Below are positions 33,847 to 44,181 of a DNA stretch of 64,000 bases, in pieces (within the stretch, counting starts at the first letter, position 1; every line of letters begins with the position of its first letter). A program made the position numbers and the translations under genes. The notes under the pieces were generated by a model. The model was not told where the DNA came from. It was given only the letters and a program-made list of their open reading frames with translations, and did no database searches. The DNA comes from Pedococcus bigeumensis. Its GTDB lineage: Bacteria; Actinomycetota; Actinomycetes; Actinomycetales; Dermatophilaceae. The stretch spans positions 25,533 through 89,532 of the forward strand of contig NZ_RCZM01000009.1 of the NCBI RefSeq assembly GCF_006438965.1, read 5' to 3'.

Positions 33847-34925
33847 AGGCGGTGCTGCTCGCGGCCGTCATCTCCCTCGTGGGCGCGCTCTTCGGTACCC
33901 CGATGTACATCAAGTTCCTCGTCCGACGCGGCTACGGCCAGTTCATCCGCGACGACGGCCCGACCTCGCACCACACCAAGCGCGGGACGCCCACGATGGG
34001 TGGCGCGGTCATCATCGGCTCCAGCCTCGCGGCATACGGCCTGGCCCATGCGCTCACCGGCACCCCGCTCACGTGGAGCGGCGTCCTGGTCCTGTTCCTC
34101 ATGTCCGGGCTGGGACTGGTCGGGTTCCTCGACGACTACATCAAGATCTCCAAGCAGCGCAGCCTCGGCCTGCGGTCCCGCGAAAAGCTAGCCGGCCAGA
34201 CCCTGGTCGCGGTCGTCTTCGCGGTGCTGGTGCTGCAGTTCCCCAACAGCAAGAACCGCACCCCCGGCTCGACCCACATCTCGTTCGTCCGGGACACCGG
34301 GATCGACCTGGCGTTCGCCGGCACGCTGCTGGGCCTGATCCTGTTCATCATCTGGGCCAATATCATGATCGCCGGCACGTCCAACGGGGTGAACCTCACC
34401 GACGGCCTCGACGGCCTGGCGACCGGTGCCTCCGTGATGGTCTTCGCCGCCTACGTCCTGATCGGCATCTGGCAGGGCAACCAGAACTGCCAGAACACCC
34501 CCGGCCTGAAGTGCTACGAGGTGCGTGACTCGCGAGACCTCGCCGTGGTGGCCGCCGCGGCCATGGGCGCGTGCTTCGGGTTCCTCTGGTGGAACGCCTC
34601 ACCCGCCAAGATCTTCATGGGGGACACCGGATCCCTCGCCCTGGGTGGGGCGCTGGCCGGACTGGCGATCACCACCCGCACCGAGCTGCTCATCGTCATC
34701 CTGGGCGGCCTGTTCGTGGCCATCACGCTCTCGGTCATCATCCAGGTCGGCGGGTTCAAGCTGACCGGCAAACGCGTCTTCCGGATGGCGCCGCTGCAGC
34801 ACCACTTCGAGCTGCTGGGCTGGAACGAGGTCACCATCGTCATCCGGTTCTGGATCATCGCGGGGCTGTTCGTCGCCCTCGGGCTGGGACTGTTCTACGC
34901 AGAGTGGGTCGTGGGCGCGGCGTGA
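33843..34925 (+). CDS. mraY: Phospho-N-acetylmuramoyl-pentapeptide transferase
   Basis: 360 residues, about ten membrane segments, the usual size. GTG 33843 overlaps the murF stop. Family motifs: [32 protein letters not shown] with the catalytic Asp pair, [15 protein letters not shown] and [16 protein letters not shown], and [13 protein letters not shown] near the end. It makes lipid I by moving phospho-MurNAc-pentapeptide to undecaprenyl phosphate. The stop overlaps murD (GTGA). Confidence 0.96.
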   Translation: MKAVLLAAVISLVGALFGTPMYIKFLVRRGYGQFIRDDGPTSHHTKRGTPTMGGAVIIGSSLAAYGLAHALTGTPLTWSGVLVLFLMSGLGLVGFLDDYIKISKQRSLGLRSREKLAGQTLVAVVFAVLVLQFPNSKNRTPGSTHISFVRDTGIDLAFAGTLLGLILFIIWANIMIAGTSNGVNLTDGLDGLATGASVMVFAAYVLIGIWQGNQNCQNTPGLKCYEVRDSRDLAVVAAAAMGACFGFLWWNASPAKIFMGDTGSLALGGALAGLAITTRTELLIVILGGLFVAITLSVIIQVGGFKLTGKRVFRMAPLQHHFELLGWNEVTIVIRFWIIAGLFVALGLGLFYAEWVVGAA

Positions 34926-36406
34926 GCGGGCGGCTCGACGGTCTGACCAGCGGCACGGCCGACTGGAGCGGCATCCGCGTGGTGGTGGCAGGGCTGGGTG
35001 TCAGCGGCTTCGCCGCGGCCGACGCGCTGCACGAGCGCGGTGCGCGGGTGGTGGCCGTGGACGGCGCCGACCCCGACACCAACACGGCGCTGGGGGAGCG
35101 GGCCCGCATCCTCGACATCCTCGGCGTGGACGTGCGCCTGGGTCCCGAGCACGTCGCCGGTATGCCGGCCGGTGCGCTCCCCGACCTCGTCGTCACGTCT
35201 CCCGGGTGGCGCCCGGACCAGCCGCTGCTGCTCGCCGCCGCGCAGGCCGGGATACCCGTGTGGGGAGAGGTGGAGCTCGCCTGGCGGATGCGCGCGGAGG
35301 TCGGCCCCGCGCCGTGGCTGACCATCACCGGCACGAACGGCAAGACCACCACCGTCGAGATGCTGGCCTCGATGCTGCGCGCAGCCGGGCTGCGCGCCAC
35401 GGCCGCCGGCAACGTCGGCACCCCGATCCTCGAGGCGGTGCTGCACCCTGAGCCGTACGACGTGATTGCCGTCGAGCTGTCCAGCTTCCAGCTGCACTGG
35501 TCGGACTCGATCGAGCCCTACGCCTCGGCCTGCCTCAACGTCGCGCCGGACCACGTCGACTGGCACGGCTCGATGGAGGAGTACCAGCGCGCCAAGGGCA
35601 AGGTCTACGCGCGCACCAAGGTCGCCTGCGTCTACAACGTGCAGGACCCGGTCACCGAACGACTGGTGATGGATGCCGACGTGCAGGACGGTTGCCGCGC
35701 GATCGGGTTCACCCTCGGCATGCCCGCCCTGTCGATGGTCGGGGTGGTCGACGACATCCTCGCCGACCGGGCGTTCGTCGAGCAGCGCAAGACCTCCGCC
35801 GCCGAGCTGGCCACCCTCGACGACGTCCGTGGCAGTGCCGCGACCCTTGCACCGCACAACCTGGCCAACGCCCTCGCAGCAGCGACCCTGGCGCGGGCCT
35901 ACGGCGTCGCACCGCTGGCCGTCCGCGACGGGCTGCGAGCCTTCACCCCGGACCCGCACCGGATCGCCGACTGCGGTGCGGTCGACGGGGTGCGCTACGT
36001 GGATGACTCGAAGGCGACCAACCCGCACGCGGCGGCCGCCTCGCTGCACGCGTTCGAGCACGTGGTCTGGGTCGCGGGCGGGCTGCTCAAGGGCGCCGAC
36101 GTGGACGACCTCGTGCGCGACGCCGCCGACCGGCTGCGCGGGGTCGTCCTCATCGGGGCGGACCGCGCACGGCTGGCCGAGGCGTTGGCCCGACACGCGC
36201 CGGATGTCCCGGTCGTCGAGGTGTCGAGCACGGACACTGGGGTCATGGAGACCGTCGTCGCGCGCGCGGCCGAGCTTGCCCAACCGGGCGACGTCGTGCT
36301 GCTCGCGCCCGCAGCGGCCTCCATGGACATGTTCCCCAACTACGGTGCCCGAGGCGACGCCTTCGCGGCGGCGGTCGCCCGCCGCGCCGGGTCCGCAGGA
36401 GACTAG
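34922..36406 (+). CDS. murD: UDP-N-acetylmuramoylalanine--D-glutamate ligase
   Basis: 494 residues from GTG 34922. The N-terminal dinucleotide-like fold starts [20 protein letters not shown]; the ATP loop is [20 protein letters not shown] (about 136-155); [24 protein letters not shown] and the C-terminal [16 protein letters not shown] complete the family pattern. It adds D-glutamate to UDP-MurNAc-L-Ala. A Gly/Val change was not seen in any motif. The slightly long central insertion ([14 protein letters not shown]) is ordinary for actinobacteria. Confidence 0.95.
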   Translation: MSGRLDGLTSGTADWSGIRVVVAGLGVSGFAAADALHERGARVVAVDGADPDTNTALGERARILDILGVDVRLGPEHVAGMPAGALPDLVVTSPGWRPDQPLLLAAAQAGIPVWGEVELAWRMRAEVGPAPWLTITGTNGKTTTVEMLASMLRAAGLRATAAGNVGTPILEAVLHPEPYDVIAVELSSFQLHWSDSIEPYASACLNVAPDHVDWHGSMEEYQRAKGKVYARTKVACVYNVQDPVTERLVMDADVQDGCRAIGFTLGMPALSMVGVVDDILADRAFVEQRKTSAAELATLDDVRGSAATLAPHNLANALAAATLARAYGVAPLAVRDGLRAFTPDPHRIADCGAVDGVRYVDDSKATNPHAAAASLHAFEHVVWVAGGLLKGADVDDLVRDAADRLRGVVLIGADRARLAEALARHAPDVPVVEVSSTDTGVMETVVARAAELAQPGDVVLLAPAAASMDMFPNYGARGDAFAAAVARRAGSAGD

Positions 36407-36408
36407 CC

Positions 36409-37701
36409 GTGAGCAGTGCCACCACCGCGCCCCCACGGGCGCGGACCGCGTCGCACGCCGCGCCGAACCGCGACTCCTCGACCAAGGAGCCCACCCGGTT
36501 CGGTGGGTGGCTGCAGCGGCTCGACTCGCCCGTCACCAGCTACTACGTCCTGCTCAGCGTGACCGTGGTGCTGGTCGTCATCGGCCTGATCATGGTGCTG
36601 TCGGCGTCGTCGGTGAAGTCGCTCGTCCAGACCGACAACGCCACGCCCTACGTCTTCTTCCGCAAGCAGCTCCAGTTCGCCGCCATGGGCGCCATCGCCA
36701 TGGTGATCGGGGTGCGGGTGCCTCCGCGGGTGTGGAAGGCCCTGGCGGTGCCGATCCTGGTCGGTTCGCTGCTGCTCCAGCTCCTCGTCTTCACCCCGCT
36801 CGGCGTGTCCGTCAACGGCAACCGGAACTGGCTGGCGCTGGGCCCGGTGACCCTGCAGCCCGCGGAGTTCGCCAAGATCGGGCTCATCCTGGTGGGTGCC
36901 ACGGTGCTCACCGCCAAGCGCAAGCTGCTCGGCCAGCTGCGGCACGTGATCATCCCGTTCCTCTTCCCGGTCGCGGCCGTGACGATCGGCCTCGTCCTGC
37001 TCGGGCACGACCTCGGCACCGTCATGGTGATGGGCGGGATCGTCGCGGCCGTGCTGTTCGCCGCCGGGGTGCCTCGCCGCATGTTCATCTACGGGGGTGC
37101 GCTGTTCGGCGCCCTCGCCGTGACCATGGTCGTGACGAGTCCCAACCGGCTGCAGCGGTTCGACGTGTGGCTCGGCAAGGACACCAACCAGTACGGCGCC
37201 TACCGCCAGCCGCTGCACGGTCGGTACGCCCTTGCCGACGGTGGCTGGTGGGGCCTCGGTCTCGGCGCCAGCCGCGAGAAGTGGCAGTGGCTTCCCGAGG
37301 CCCACAACGACTTCATCTTCGCGATCCTCGGCGAGGAGCTCGGCCTGCCCGGCACCCTGGTGCTGCTCGGCCTGTTCTGCGCGCTGGCGCTGGTCTGCTA
37401 CCGGATCGTGCTGCGCAGCAACGACACCTTCGTACGGGTCGCGACGGCCGGCGTGATGGCGTGGATCGTCGTCCAGGCCATCATCAACATCGGTGCCGTG
37501 ATCGGCCTGCTCCCGGTGATCGGGGTGCCGCTGCCGCTCGTGTCGTACGGCGGGTCGTCGCTCATGACGACGATGTTCGCGCTGGGGATGCTGTTGTCCT
37601 TTGCCCGCAAGGAACCCGGCTGCTCCGAGGCGCTGTCGGCCAAACCGTCGGTGGTCCGTCGCTCGCTGGCGGTCCTGCCGGGACGTCGGGGACGTCGCTG
37701 A
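36409..37701 (+). CDS. ftsW: SEDS-family glycosyltransferase FtsW
   Basis: 430 residues from GTG 36409, with a Ser/Arg-rich cytosolic start and about ten membrane segments. SEDS motifs: GNRNWLALGPVTLQPAEFAK, LVLLGHDLGTVMVMGG, the large extracellular loop YGAYRQPLHGRYALADGG, and PVIGVPLPLVSYGGSSL. It polymerises lipid II glycan strands at the septum with FtsI. The stop overlaps the murG start by one base (TGATG). Confidence 0.95.
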   Translation: MSSATTAPPRARTASHAAPNRDSSTKEPTRFGGWLQRLDSPVTSYYVLLSVTVVLVVIGLIMVLSASSVKSLVQTDNATPYVFFRKQLQFAAMGAIAMVIGVRVPPRVWKALAVPILVGSLLLQLLVFTPLGVSVNGNRNWLALGPVTLQPAEFAKIGLILVGATVLTAKRKLLGQLRHVIIPFLFPVAAVTIGLVLLGHDLGTVMVMGGIVAAVLFAAGVPRRMFIYGGALFGALAVTMVVTSPNRLQRFDVWLGKDTNQYGAYRQPLHGRYALADGGWWGLGLGASREKWQWLPEAHNDFIFAILGEELGLPGTLVLLGLFCALALVCYRIVLRSNDTFVRVATAGVMAWIVVQAIINIGAVIGLLPVIGVPLPLVSYGGSSLMTTMFALGMLLSFARKEPGCSEALSAKPSVVRRSLAVLPGRRGRR

Positions 37702-38819
37702 TGGCTGCTGACACCACTCCCTCGTCGGTCCTGCTGGCCGGTGGTGGGACGGCTGGTCACGTCTCGCCGCTGCTGTCGCTGGCCGACTGCCTGCGCCGGC
37801 GCGACCCCGAGGTAGTCATCACCGCCCTCGGCACCGAGACCGGGCTCGAGGCCAGGCTGGTCCCCGAACGCGGGTACCCGCTGATGACCGTCCCCAAGGT
37901 GCCGCTGCCGCGCAGGCCGTCCGGTGACCTGTTGCGGCTCCCCGGGAGCCTGCGCGCGGCGGTGGCCGCCGCCGAACGGGCCATCGAGGAGTCCGGGGCC
38001 CAGGTGGTCGTCGGTTTCGGCGGCTACGTCTCGACCCCTGCCTACCTCGCTGCGCGTCGCCGCCACGTCCCGATCGTCGTGCACGAGCAGAACGCCCGGG
38101 CAGGCGTGGCCAACCGCGTCGGGGCGAGGATGACCCGGTTCGTGGCGACCACCTTCGCGAGCACCAAGCTGGCCCACGCCACCACCATCGGCATGCCGCT
38201 GCGGCGCGAGATCGCCCAGCTCGACCGGGTCGCCGTCCGCCCGGAGGCGGTGGCCCACTTCGGCCTCGAACCGCACTGGCCGACCGTCCTCGTCACCGGG
38301 GGGTCGCTCGGTGCGCAGCGGCTCAACTCGACCTTCGAGGCCAGGGTCGCGGCGCTGCGCGCGTCGGGTGTGCAGGTCCTGCACCTCACCGGAGCCGGCA
38401 AGGAGTTCGTCGCGGACAACAGTGGTCCCGGTGCGCCCTACGTCGTCGCCCCCTACGCCGACCGGATGGACCTCGCGTATGCCGCGGCCGACCTCGTCGT
38501 CGCCCGCGCCGGTGCCAACACCGTCTGTGAGCTGACCGCGGTGGGGCTGCCGGCCATCTACGTCCCCCTGCCCATCGGCAACGGCGAGCAGCGTTTCAAC
38601 GCCGCCGACGTCGTGGCCGCCGGTGGTGGCCTCCTCGTCGAGGACGCCGCCCTCACCCCCGGGTGGGTCGACGACACCCTCGTTCCCCTCGTCTCGGACC
38701 GCGACCGGATGGATGCGATGGCAGCCGCCTCGGCGGCGACGGGGGAGCGGGGCGCCGACGAGCTGCTGGCCGACATGGTGACCGCTGCCTTCACGGAATC
38801 CCTTGCGGGTCAACGATGA
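37701..38819 (+). CDS. murG: UDP-N-acetylglucosamine--lipid I N-acetylglucosaminyltransferase
   Basis: 372 residues, GT-B fold. N-terminal motif LLAGGGTAGHVSPLLSLADC, then VVGFGGYVSTPAYLAARRR and VVHEQNARAGVANR; C-terminal GGSLGAQRLNSTFE, ADLVVARAGANTVCELTAVG and PLPIGNGEQRFNA. It converts lipid I to lipid II at the inner face of the membrane. ATG 37701 overlaps the ftsW stop. The very long frame upstream of it (to 35673) is a shadow of murD and ftsW. Confidence 0.96.
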   Translation: MAADTTPSSVLLAGGGTAGHVSPLLSLADCLRRRDPEVVITALGTETGLEARLVPERGYPLMTVPKVPLPRRPSGDLLRLPGSLRAAVAAAERAIEESGAQVVVGFGGYVSTPAYLAARRRHVPIVVHEQNARAGVANRVGARMTRFVATTFASTKLAHATTIGMPLRREIAQLDRVAVRPEAVAHFGLEPHWPTVLVTGGSLGAQRLNSTFEARVAALRASGVQVLHLTGAGKEFVADNSGPGAPYVVAPYADRMDLAYAAADLVVARAGANTVCELTAVGLPAIYVPLPIGNGEQRFNAADVVAAGGGLLVEDAALTPGWVDDTLVPLVSDRDRMDAMAAASAATGERGADELLADMVTAAFTESLAGQR

Positions 38820-40252
38820 ACGGCTCCAACGAACGCTTCGACTTCACGGCACCCGTTCCTCCGCTGGGAGATCTGGGCGCAGTCCACTTCATCGCGATCG
38901 GCGGCGCCGGCATGTCCGGCGTGGCGCGCGTCATGCTGGCTCGAGGATGCTCCGTCAGTGGGTCGGACGCGAAGCAGTCCCCGGTGCTCGCGGCCCTCGC
39001 CGCCGAAGGTGCCGACGTCCACGTCGGCCACGACGCGGCATACGTCGAGGGCAAGGACACGGTCGTGATCTCCTCGGCGATCCGCGAGTCCAACATCGAG
39101 CTGGCGGCCGCCCGCGCGGCGGGGCTGCGGGTGCTGCACCGGTCCCAGGCCCTCGCGAGCACCATGGCGGACTCGCGACGCGTGGCCGTCGCGGGCGCCA
39201 ACGGCAAGACCACAACCACGTCGATGCTGACGGTCGCGCTCCAGCACTGCGGCATCGACCCGTCCTTCGCCGCAGGCGGCGAGCTCGCCAAGCACGGCAC
39301 CAACGCGCACTGGGGCACCGGCGAGGTGTTCGTCGCGGAGGCCGACGAGAGCGACGGCTCGTTCCTCGTCTACCGCCCGGAGGCGGCGGTCGTGACCAAC
39401 GTGCAGCCCGACCACCTCGACTTCTACGGCACCTTCGAGCAGGTCAAGCAGGCCTACTCAGGGTTCGCGGCGACCATCGTGGACGGCGGACTCCTCGTCG
39501 CGTGCCAAGACGACCAAGGGTCCCGCGAGCTGGCCGAGGCGGCCAGGACTGCCGGCACCCGGGTGCTGACCTACGGCTGGTCGACCGATGCCGACGTGGT
39601 GCTGCGCGACGAGGTGTTCCGCGGGCTGATGGGCCGGGTCACCGTCACCGGACCCGACGGGGTCGCGCGCAACCTGCGGATCAACATCCCGGGCCGCCAC
39701 AACCTGCTCAACGCCGCGGCCGCCTACACCGTGGCCGTCGACGGGCTGGGCCAGGACCCGACCCGCGTGCTCGACGGGCTGTTCGGCTTCACCGGCACCC
39801 GGCGCCGGTTCGAACCCAAGGGTTCGGCCGCTGGTGTCTCGGTCGTCGACGACTATGCGCACAACCCCGGCAAGGTCGCCGCCGTGGTCGGCACCGGCGC
39901 GGACCTGGCCGGCGAAGGCCGCCTCGTCGTGGTGTTCCAGCCGCACCTCTACTCGCGCACCCGGGACTTCGCCCGCGAGTTCGCGACGGCCCTGCTGCCC
40001 GCGGACGTCGTGGTCCTCATGGAGATCTATGCCGCGAGGGAGGACCCCATGCCCGGCGTCTCCTCCCAGCTCGTCGCGGACGCGCTGTGTGAGCTGCGTC
40101 CCGAGGCGGACGTCACGGTGATCCCGTCGTGGTCTGCCGTGGCCGATCACGTGGCCGGCATCGCTCGTGAGGGGGACCTCGTCATCACCGTGGGTGCCGG
40201 GGACGTGACGATGATCGGGCCCGAGATCCTGCGCGCCCTCGGTCAGGCATGA
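38816..40252 (+). CDS. murC: UDP-N-acetylmuramate--L-alanine ligase
   Basis: 478 residues. N-terminal HFIAIGGAGMSGVARVMLAR, ATP loop VAGANGKTTTTSMLTVALQ (about 128-146), metal/substrate segment FVAEADESDGSFLVYRPE, NVQPDHLDFYGTFE and C-terminal VVDDYAHNPGKVAAV and FQPHLYSRTRDFAREF. It adds the first L-Ala to UDP-MurNAc. ATG 38816 overlaps the murG stop (ATGA), and the stop overlaps ftsQ. Confidence 0.95.
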   Translation: MNGSNERFDFTAPVPPLGDLGAVHFIAIGGAGMSGVARVMLARGCSVSGSDAKQSPVLAALAAEGADVHVGHDAAYVEGKDTVVISSAIRESNIELAAARAAGLRVLHRSQALASTMADSRRVAVAGANGKTTTTSMLTVALQHCGIDPSFAAGGELAKHGTNAHWGTGEVFVAEADESDGSFLVYRPEAAVVTNVQPDHLDFYGTFEQVKQAYSGFAATIVDGGLLVACQDDQGSRELAEAARTAGTRVLTYGWSTDADVVLRDEVFRGLMGRVTVTGPDGVARNLRINIPGRHNLLNAAAAYTVAVDGLGQDPTRVLDGLFGFTGTRRRFEPKGSAAGVSVVDDYAHNPGKVAAVVGTGADLAGEGRLVVVFQPHLYSRTRDFAREFATALLPADVVVLMEIYAAREDPMPGVSSQLVADALCELRPEADVTVIPSWSAVADHVAGIAREGDLVITVGAGDVTMIGPEILRALGQA

Positions 40253-41010
40253 GCCACCACACCGGTTCCTCGAGCCGAGGTGGCCGCACCGGGTTGGCGT
40301 CCTCCAGGGCCCGGTTCCAGCGTCGCGCCCACGAGGTGCGCCAGCGTCCGCTGCGACTGATCGGGTATGCCGCGGCGGCCGTCGCGGTCGTGGTGCTCCT
40401 GGGGTGGGTGGTCGGGTTCAGCCCGGTGCTCGCGGTCCGCAGCGTCGAGGTGGTCGGTGTCCCGGACGGCGAGGTCGCAGCGATCAAGGCGATGGCGCGG
40501 GTGCCGCTGGGGGAGCCGTTGGCGAGGGTGGACAGTGCTGCCGTGGCTGCCCGGGTGGCCGAACGTGCCACCGTGGCGGACGTGTCGATCGAGCGGTCCT
40601 GGCCCAGCACCCTGGTCATCCACGCGAGCCCCCGCAAACCGTTCCTCGTGGTCAGGAACCCTCAAGGTCAACTACAGGTTGTGGATGAGACGGGCGTCGC
40701 CTACGCCCAGGTGAGCACGCCTCCGGGCGGTGTGCCGACGGTCAACGCGGCCAGCCAGGCGGCGCTGTCCCGCGACGCCCTGTCGGCGGCCGTCAGCGTC
40801 CTGAAGGTGCTGCCGGCGACACTGCAGAAGCGGGTCACCAACATCACCGTCAGCAGCGCCAACCTGGTCACCCTGAAGATCGGCAAGACGTCCGTGGTCT
40901 GGGGCGGCAGCGACGAGCCGGAGCGCAAGGTGGCCATCATGACCGCCCTGCTCAAGGGCAGCCCGAAGCTGATCGATGTCAGCGCTCCCAGCACGCCGGT
41001 CACCCGCTGA
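40249..41010 (+). CDS. ftsQ: Cell division protein FtsQ/DivIB
   Basis: 253 residues: a basic cytosolic start of about 38 residues, one membrane segment (AAAVAVVVLLGWVVGFSPVL), a POTRA domain starting VLAVRSVEVVGVPDGEVAAI with SWPSTLVIHASPRKPFLVV, and an FtsQ beta domain (VDETGVAYAQVSTPPGGVPT; VTNITVSSANLVTLKIGKTS). It links FtsL/FtsI to the divisome. No ddl gene lies between murC and ftsQ, as is usual in actinobacteria. Confidence 0.92.
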   Translation: MSHHTGSSSRGGRTGLASSRARFQRRAHEVRQRPLRLIGYAAAAVAVVVLLGWVVGFSPVLAVRSVEVVGVPDGEVAAIKAMARVPLGEPLARVDSAAVAARVAERATVADVSIERSWPSTLVIHASPRKPFLVVRNPQGQLQVVDETGVAYAQVSTPPGGVPTVNAASQAALSRDALSAAVSVLKVLPATLQKRVTNITVSSANLVTLKIGKTSVVWGGSDEPERKVAIMTALLKGSPKLIDVSAPSTPVTR

Positions 41011-41325
41011 CCGCGAGGGCCCGGAGGTCGTGCCACACTGTGGCTGGTGGTGCGGAAGTGACGGGTGTGACAGGCCCTCCGGCGGGCCCGAAGACAAACC
41101 GCGAAATCGGGCGAATCCGTGCTGCGACACGCGGTCGATCAGGTTGCCTGTGCCCCATGTGACGCATAGCGTCGGCGTCACCGAAAACCTTGCACCAGAA
41201 CGTCAAAAGCATAACCGTCAACGTGACGTCGAGGTTGGTTGAGGGTCGACAACGCACCACCACGGACTCGTCTGCACCGAGCGACGACCACCACCGAGCA
41301 CCGCATTCAGGAGAGGCCCACCGCC
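41011..41325 (+). promoter_or_regulatory. ftsQ-ftsZ intergenic region, ftsZ promoter(s)
   Basis: 315 bp without a gene, the largest gap inside the division cluster. The stretch 41140-41225 is the AT-richest part. Possible boxes are TTGCCT (41143) with TAGCGT 17 bp later and TTGCAC (41190-41195) with TAACCG 16 bp later; neither is close to consensus. Multiple ftsZ promoters in this gap are known in other actinobacteria. The ribosome site AGGAGAGG is at 41309. Confidence 0.5.
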
Positions 41326-42534
41326 GTGGCAGCACCACAGAACTACCTGGCCGTCATCAAGGTCGTCGGCATCGGCGGCGGTGGCGTCAACGCCATCAAC
41401 CGCATGATCGAGGTCGGCCTCAAGGGTGTCGAGTTCATCGCCATCAACACTGATGCGCAGGCGCTGCTGATGAGCGACGCGGACGTCAAGCTCGACGTCG
41501 GTCGCGAGCTCACCCGGGGGCTAGGCGCGGGCGCCGACCCCGAGGTCGGCAAGAAGGCTGCCGAGGACCACGCGGAGGAGATCGAGGAGGTGCTCAAGGG
41601 TGCCGACATGGTCTTCGTCACCGCGGGCGAAGGGGGCGGCACGGGCACCGGTGGGGCCCCCGTGGTCGCCAAGATCGCCAGGGGGCTCGGTGCCCTGACG
41701 ATCGGTGTGGTCACCCGCCCGTTCACCTTCGAGGGACGTCGGCGCGCCAACCAGGCCGAGACCGGCATCGCCCAGCTCCGCGAAGAGGTCGACACCCTCA
41801 TCGTCATCCCGAACGACCGGCTGCTGTCGATCAGCGACCGCACCGTCAGCATGCTCGACGCCTTCCGCTCGGCGGACCAGGTGCTGCTCTCCGGTGTCCA
41901 GGGGATCACCGACCTGATCACGACGCCGGGCCTGATCAACCTCGACTTCGCCGACGTGAAGTCGGTCATGCAGGGAGCCGGCTCGGCCCTCATGGGCATC
42001 GGCTCCTCCCGCGGCGACGACCGCGCGGTCCAGGCCGCCGAGCTCGCGATCTCCAGCCCGCTGCTCGAGGCCAGCATCGACGGTGCGCACGGTGTGCTGC
42101 TGTCGATCCAGGGCGGCAGCGACCTCGGGCTCTTCGAGATCAACGAGGCCGCTCGCCTCGTCCAGGAGGCCGCCCACCCCGAGGCCAACATCATCTTCGG
42201 CGCGGTCATCGACGACGCCCTCGGTGACGAGGTGCGGGTGACGGTCATCGCGGCCGGGTTCGACGGCGGCGCCCCGCTCAAGCGAGAGAACGACCGCGCC
42301 ATCGGCCAGATCCAGGGCTCGTCCCGCCCGTCCCAGCCCGCTGCCCCTGCAGTCGAGGCGCCGCGGCCCGAGCCGGTGGTGCCGCCCGCGCCGGCCCGCG
42401 ACGAGGTGCCTGTCCGCACGCCGGACGCGGCACCGGTCGAGCCGGCCGCCCAGCGCGAGCCTGCTGGTCGTCCGCCGCGCACCGTCACCTTCGACGAGGG
42501 TGACGACCTGGACGTGCCCGACTTCTTGAAGTAG
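41326..42534 (+). CDS. ftsZ: Cell division protein FtsZ
   Basis: 402 residues. GTG 41326 ([20 protein letters not shown]) follows AGGAGAGG; an in-frame start at 41239 adds an unconserved extension. GTP signature [18 protein letters not shown] (about 105-122), nucleotide-binding [20 protein letters not shown], and T7 loop [13 protein letters not shown]. The linker after residue 318 is Pro/Ala/Arg-rich, and the C-terminal peptide [10 protein letters not shown] is the typical actinobacterial end that binds SepF and FtsW. It polymerises into the Z ring. A strong terminator follows. Confidence 0.97.
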   Translation: MAAPQNYLAVIKVVGIGGGGVNAINRMIEVGLKGVEFIAINTDAQALLMSDADVKLDVGRELTRGLGAGADPEVGKKAAEDHAEEIEEVLKGADMVFVTAGEGGGTGTGGAPVVAKIARGLGALTIGVVTRPFTFEGRRRANQAETGIAQLREEVDTLIVIPNDRLLSISDRTVSMLDAFRSADQVLLSGVQGITDLITTPGLINLDFADVKSVMQGAGSALMGIGSSRGDDRAVQAAELAISSPLLEASIDGAHGVLLSIQGGSDLGLFEINEAARLVQEAAHPEANIIFGAVIDDALGDEVRVTVIAAGFDGGAPLKRENDRAIGQIQGSSRPSQPAAPAVEAPRPEPVVPPAPARDEVPVRTPDAAPVEPAAQREPAGRPPRTVTFDEGDDLDVPDFLK

Positions 42535-42563
42535 GCAGAGCCTCACGTAAGCCACAGCCGCGC

Positions 42564-42597
42564 AGGAGCCCCGGACCGATCTCGGTCCGGGGCTCCT
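42564..42597 (+). terminator. Intrinsic terminator after ftsZ
   Basis: Perfect 16-bp stem AGGAGCCCCGGACCGA / TCGGTCCGGGGCTCCT separated by only 2 bases, so the real loop opens slightly wider. It should separate ftsZ from the pgeF-yggS transcript. Confidence 0.88.
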
Positions 42598-42666
42598 GGC
42601 GTCTGCGGCCCATCGCTCTGCGGGTGGCGTGCGACTGCTCGGTATGCCGTGTCGTAGGTTGGGGCG

Positions 42667-43392
42667 GTGTTCTACTGGCGCGCGCACACAGGTCCCGTGC
42701 AATGGGGCTTCACCGACCGCGAGGGCGGCGTCAGCGCAGGAGCCTTCGACTCCCTCAACCTTGGCGGGCACGTGGGCGACGACTCCGCAGCCGTCGAGGA
42801 GAACCGGGCCAGAGTCGCGGAATCCGTTGGGGTGCAACGTGATCAGCTGCTGTTCATGCAACAGTGCCATGGCAACAAGGTCGTGCTCGTCGATGGTCCC
42901 TGGGATCCAGCCGGCCCACCGCCGGCCGACGGCATGGTGACGGCCACCCCGGGACTGGCCCTGGCCGTGCTGGTGGCCGACTGCACGCCCGTGCTCCTGG
43001 CCGACCCCGCTGCTGGCGTTGTCGGGGCCCTGCACGCCGGACGGCCGGGGATGATGTCCCGCATCGTCGAGACCGCCGTGCGGCAGATGCATGACCTCGG
43101 TGCCCGTGACATCAGCGCCGTGGTCGGGCCCTCGGTCTGCGGTCGGTGCTACGAGGTTCCGCCGGAGATGCGGGCCGCTGCTGCAGAGGTGAACCCCGAG
43201 TCCTCCGCGAGGTCGTGGATCGGCACTCCAGCCATCGATGTGGCGTCGGGTGTCGTCGCGCAGCTGGTGGCCAACGACGTTGCGGTGCAGTGGGTTCCGG
43301 GCTGTGCCCGAGAGGACGAGCGGCTGTTCTCGTACCGCCGTGACGGGCGCACCGGGCGCTTTGCCGGCGTCGTCGTGGCCGGCGTCGCGTGA
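42667..43392 (+). CDS. pgeF: Peptidoglycan editing factor PgeF (YfiH/laccase-domain family)
   Basis: 241 residues from GTG 42667. Family motifs: WGFTDREGGVSAGAFDSLNL, LLFMQQCHGNKVVLVDG, LAVLVADCTPVLLADP and VGALHAGRPGM, then GPSVCGRCYEVPPEM; the His, Cys, His metal-site residues of the family are in place. In the third motif the usual Trp after HAG is Arg. Homologues hydrolyse misincorporated L-serine from UDP-MurNAc peptides or act as multicopper-like purine-nucleoside enzymes. Its place after ftsZ is conserved in actinobacteria. It overlaps yggS by four bases. Confidence 0.88.
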   Translation: MFYWRAHTGPVQWGFTDREGGVSAGAFDSLNLGGHVGDDSAAVEENRARVAESVGVQRDQLLFMQQCHGNKVVLVDGPWDPAGPPPADGMVTATPGLALAVLVADCTPVLLADPAAGVVGALHAGRPGMMSRIVETAVRQMHDLGARDISAVVGPSVCGRCYEVPPEMRAAAAEVNPESSARSWIGTPAIDVASGVVAQLVANDVAVQWVPGCAREDERLFSYRRDGRTGRFAGVVVAGVA

Positions 43393-44096
43393 GAATCGAC
43401 GAGTCCCGCCGTGCCGAGCTCGCGGGCAACCTGACCCGTGTCCGGGAGCGGATCGAGGCGGCCTGCGTCGAGGCGGGACGTGACCCGGCAGAGGTGTCGC
43501 TCATCGCCGTCACCAAGTTCTTCCCCGCCAGCGACATCGAGCTGCTCGTCGAGCTCGGCGTCCGGGCGATCGGGGAGAACCGCGACCAGGAGGCTGCGGC
43601 CAAGGTGGCCGAGCTGGCCCGGCGCCAGGACGTCGAGGTCCACTTCATCGGACAGCTCCAGACCAACAAGGCCGGCTCCGTGGTGTCGTACGCCGACGTG
43701 GTTCAGTCGGTCGACCGTCCCAAGCTCGTTGCGGCGCTGGACCGCGCCGCCGGCGCCAGGGGTGTGCGCCCCGGCGTCCTCGTGCAGGTGTCCCTCGACG
43801 AGCCTCCCGACAGGGGAGGGGTCGAACCGCAGGGCGCGGCTGCCCTCGCCGACCAGGTCGCAGGGTGCGAGCACCTCGAGCTCCGTGGGGTGATGGCGGT
43901 GGCGCCTCTGGGAGCCGACCCCGCGCCGGCCTTCGCCCGCCTGCGCGAGGTGGCACACGGCATACAACACGTGCACCCGGACGCGTCGTGGATCTCGGCC
44001 GGCATGAGCGGTGACCTCGAGGCCGCGGTGGCGCAGGGTGCGACACACCTGCGTGTCGGGAGCGCAATCCTCGGTTCTCGCCAGTCACACCGGTAA
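43389..44096 (+). CDS. yggS: YggS/YlmE family pyridoxal phosphate homeostasis protein
   Basis: 235 residues from GTG 43389. PLP-binding Lys in [17 protein letters not shown] (about residue 41), then [52 protein letters not shown] and C-terminal [20 protein letters not shown] with RVGSAILG. A single-domain PLP protein that buffers free PLP and affects amino-acid metabolism. Conserved between pgeF and sepF in Gram-positive division clusters. Confidence 0.93.
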   Translation: MRIDESRRAELAGNLTRVRERIEAACVEAGRDPAEVSLIAVTKFFPASDIELLVELGVRAIGENRDQEAAAKVAELARRQDVEVHFIGQLQTNKAGSVVSYADVVQSVDRPKLVAALDRAAGARGVRPGVLVQVSLDEPPDRGGVEPQGAAALADQVAGCEHLELRGVMAVAPLGADPAPAFARLREVAHGIQHVHPDASWISAGMSGDLEAAVAQGATHLRVGSAILGSRQSHR

Positions 44097-44181
44097 CTTC
44101 AGTTGCGAAGACGGCGGTAGGGCTGAGCAGGCAATACCGGTTGAACAGACAGCAGGAACTGAAACCTTAGGGAGCTCGCAC

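Noticed and set aside
35673..37700. Long upstream extension of the murG frame
   Set aside because: It runs through murD and ftsW in another frame and reads as Arg/Pro-rich nonsense; murG starts at 37701.
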